Source: Shewanella electrica
GTDB lineage: Bacteria; Pseudomonadota; Gammaproteobacteria; Enterobacterales; Shewanellaceae
Direction of reading: 5' to 3'
Assembly: GCF_022321485.1 (NCBI RefSeq)
Contig: NZ_JAKOGG010000004.1
Coordinates: forward strand, 362,156-426,155
Length of the DNA stretch: 64,000 nt
The notes below the pieces were generated by a model, which ran no database searches, was not told the origin of the DNA, and worked only from the letters and a program-made list of their open reading frames with translations. The position numbers and the translations under genes are program-made. Positions 62,923-64,000 of this stretch are shown here, piece after piece. Positions within the stretch are counted from its first letter, which is position 1, and every line of letters starts with the position of its first letter.

Positions 62923-64000
62923 GTGAAAATCAGCACTTTCTCAAAACGATGCGCCACCTTTTTAACCCTCATGGTCGCTGCTACATCTGCATTTGCTGAT
63001 GTTATGTACAATATCGATATTGATCAGCCCGAACATCACCTTGCCAAGGTCACGGTCAGTTTCCCACAAACCCACGAGTCGCAACTTAAGGTTAATTTAC
63101 CGGTATGGCGCACTGGCAAATATGCGGTATTGCCGCTAGCCGATGGCGTGCGTAATTTTGTTGCTAAAGATGAACAAGGTCAGCCACTCACTTGGCAACG
63201 CACCGCGAGTGGTGAATGGCAGGTGGCGCTAACCGCTCCAACCAAAGTCACCGTGTCTTACCAGCTATATGCTAATGAACTGGGGCAACGAGTGCGTCAT
63301 ATTGATGGCACCCATGCCTATCTCGATGCCAGCGGTGTGATGATGTACAGTCCCAGTTTTCGCCACGAGCCAGTGCTCGTTGGGCTGAAAGTGCCTGCTG
63401 GCTGGCAGAGCTATTCTGGCATGGCTGCGGGGGCTGAGCCGCACAGTTTTACCGCGCCCAATTATGATGTGCTCATCGATTCGCCAATTGAAACTGGCAT
63501 TAGCCACCATCGCCGTTTTAACGCCGATGGTAAGCAATATGATTTAGTGGTGTGGGGTGAGGGCAATTATGATCTCGAGCAGATGGTGGTTGACTTAAAA
63601 AAAGTGACCCTAGCTTCGCAGCAGATTTGGCAAGGTTATCCGTTTGAGCGCTATCTGTTTATTGTGCATGCCACCAGCGGTGCGCGCGGTGCCACCGAAC
63701 ATATCAATTCCACCGTGATCCAATTGCCACGGTTTAACTTCCGCGAGCGTGAAGATTACCTGCGTTTTATCAGCACGGCCGCGCATGAGTTTGTGCATAC
63801 GTGGAACGTCAAAGCTTATCGGCCTGAAGGTTTGGTGCCGTACGATTTCCAACAGGAAAATATGTCGGATCTGCTGTGGATGGCAGAAGGCTCAACCAGT
63901 TATTTCCAAAACCAGTTGTTACTGCGAGCCGGTATTATGACGCCGAAGGAGTTTTTGGAAGATGTGGCTAAGCGTATTGATCGTAACCAGCACACCCCAG
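62923..64000 (+). CDS. M61-family (glycyl aminopeptidase-like) metallopeptidase, 5' part
   Basis: A frame starting GTG at 62923, six bases after AAGGA, stays open to the window edge (359 codons). A signal peptide (FLTLMVAATSAFA) is followed by an N-terminal beta-rich domain (VSFPQTHESQLKVNLPVWRT). The zinc motif HEFVH is in AAHEFVHTWNVKAYRPEGL, with the third ligand Glu in MAEGSTSY. This is the M61 layout with PDZ domain expected downstream. Exported and probably periplasmic. It is divergent from the TPR gene. Confidence 0.92.
   Translation, partial: MKISTFSKRCATFLTLMVAATSAFADVMYNIDIDQPEHHLAKVTVSFPQTHESQLKVNLPVWRTGKYAVLPLADGVRNFVAKDEQGQPLTWQRTASGEWQVALTAPTKVTVSYQLYANELGQRVRHIDGTHAYLDASGVMMYSPSFRHEPVLVGLKVPAGWQSYSGMAAGAEPHSFTAPNYDVLIDSPIETGISHHRRFNADGKQYDLVVWGEGNYDLEQMVVDLKKVTLASQQIWQGYPFERYLFIVHATSGARGATEHINSTVIQLPRFNFREREDYLRFISTAAHEFVHTWNVKAYRPEGLVPYDFQQENMSDLLWMAEGSTSYFQNQLLLRAGIMTPKEFLEDVAKRIDRNQHTP

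Noticed and set aside
1-64000. tRNA or rRNA genes, phage or transposon genes
   Set aside because: No cloverleaf-like stretch, rRNA sequence, integrase, transposase or phage structural gene was seen on either strand by eye; a dedicated tRNA scan was not possible.

Overview
The window looks like chromosomal DNA of a polarly flagellated marine-type gammaproteobacterium, most likely a Shewanella or close relative. The grounds are the FlhF/FlhG polar flagellar system, a chemotaxis operon carrying ParC/ParP-type array-positioning genes, Na+-type PomAB stators, an NAD-type isocitrate dehydrogenase, and overall protein similarity recalled from that family. No search was run, so the genus is an inference. 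No tRNA, rRNA, CRISPR array or transposase was found.

Region 1 (1-11.5 kb, + strand) is the 3' end of a flagellar/chemotaxis operon: flhA (cut by the window edge), flhF, flhG, fliA, cheY, cheZ, cheA, cheB, a small membrane protein, parC-like, parP-like, cheW and a DUF2802 protein. Genes overlap or sit a few bases apart. Two convergent genes follow on the - strand: a FliK-like hook-length protein and an FhlB-like remnant of the FlhB C-terminal domain.

Region 2 (13.7-40.5 kb, + strand) holds mlaA, an RssB-like response regulator, the antiterminator rfaH, and a surface-polysaccharide (O-antigen/capsule) locus. Between rfaH and the first export gene lies a leader of about 780 bases with a perfect ops (JUMPstart) element, two degenerate ops copies, and repeated hairpins that contain the start codons of tiny ORFs. 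Then come a large Wza-type exporter, Wzz, a full CDP-tyvelose pathway (rfbF, rfbG, rfbH, its reductase, rfbS, rfbE), Wzx, Wzy, five candidate glycosyltransferases, a truncated phosphomannomutase remnant, WbaP, and rmlDACB for dTDP-L-rhamnose. The genes from 25.5 to 34.8 kb are distinctly AT-rich. They are bounded by a hairpin on the left and the phosphomannomutase scar on the right, which suggests a cassette exchange of the serotype-specific genes.

Region 3 (41.2-64 kb) is ordinary housekeeping sequence: xseB-ispA-dxs (-), pomAB (+, with a good sigma-28 promoter), thiI, gcvA, a small hydrolase, a DUF423 protein, rlmM, NAD-isocitrate dehydrogenase (-), a large secreted S9 peptidase, a DUF3192 protein, xni-ppnN (-), a GGDEF diguanylate cyclase (-), a TPR protein with a degenerate GGDEF-like end (-), and the 5' part of an M61 peptidase that runs off the window.

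The most unusual signals are the tandem ops/hairpin leader controlling the polysaccharide operon, a strong intrinsic terminator inside that operon (a natural target for RfaH), and three acidic repeats in the CheA linker.
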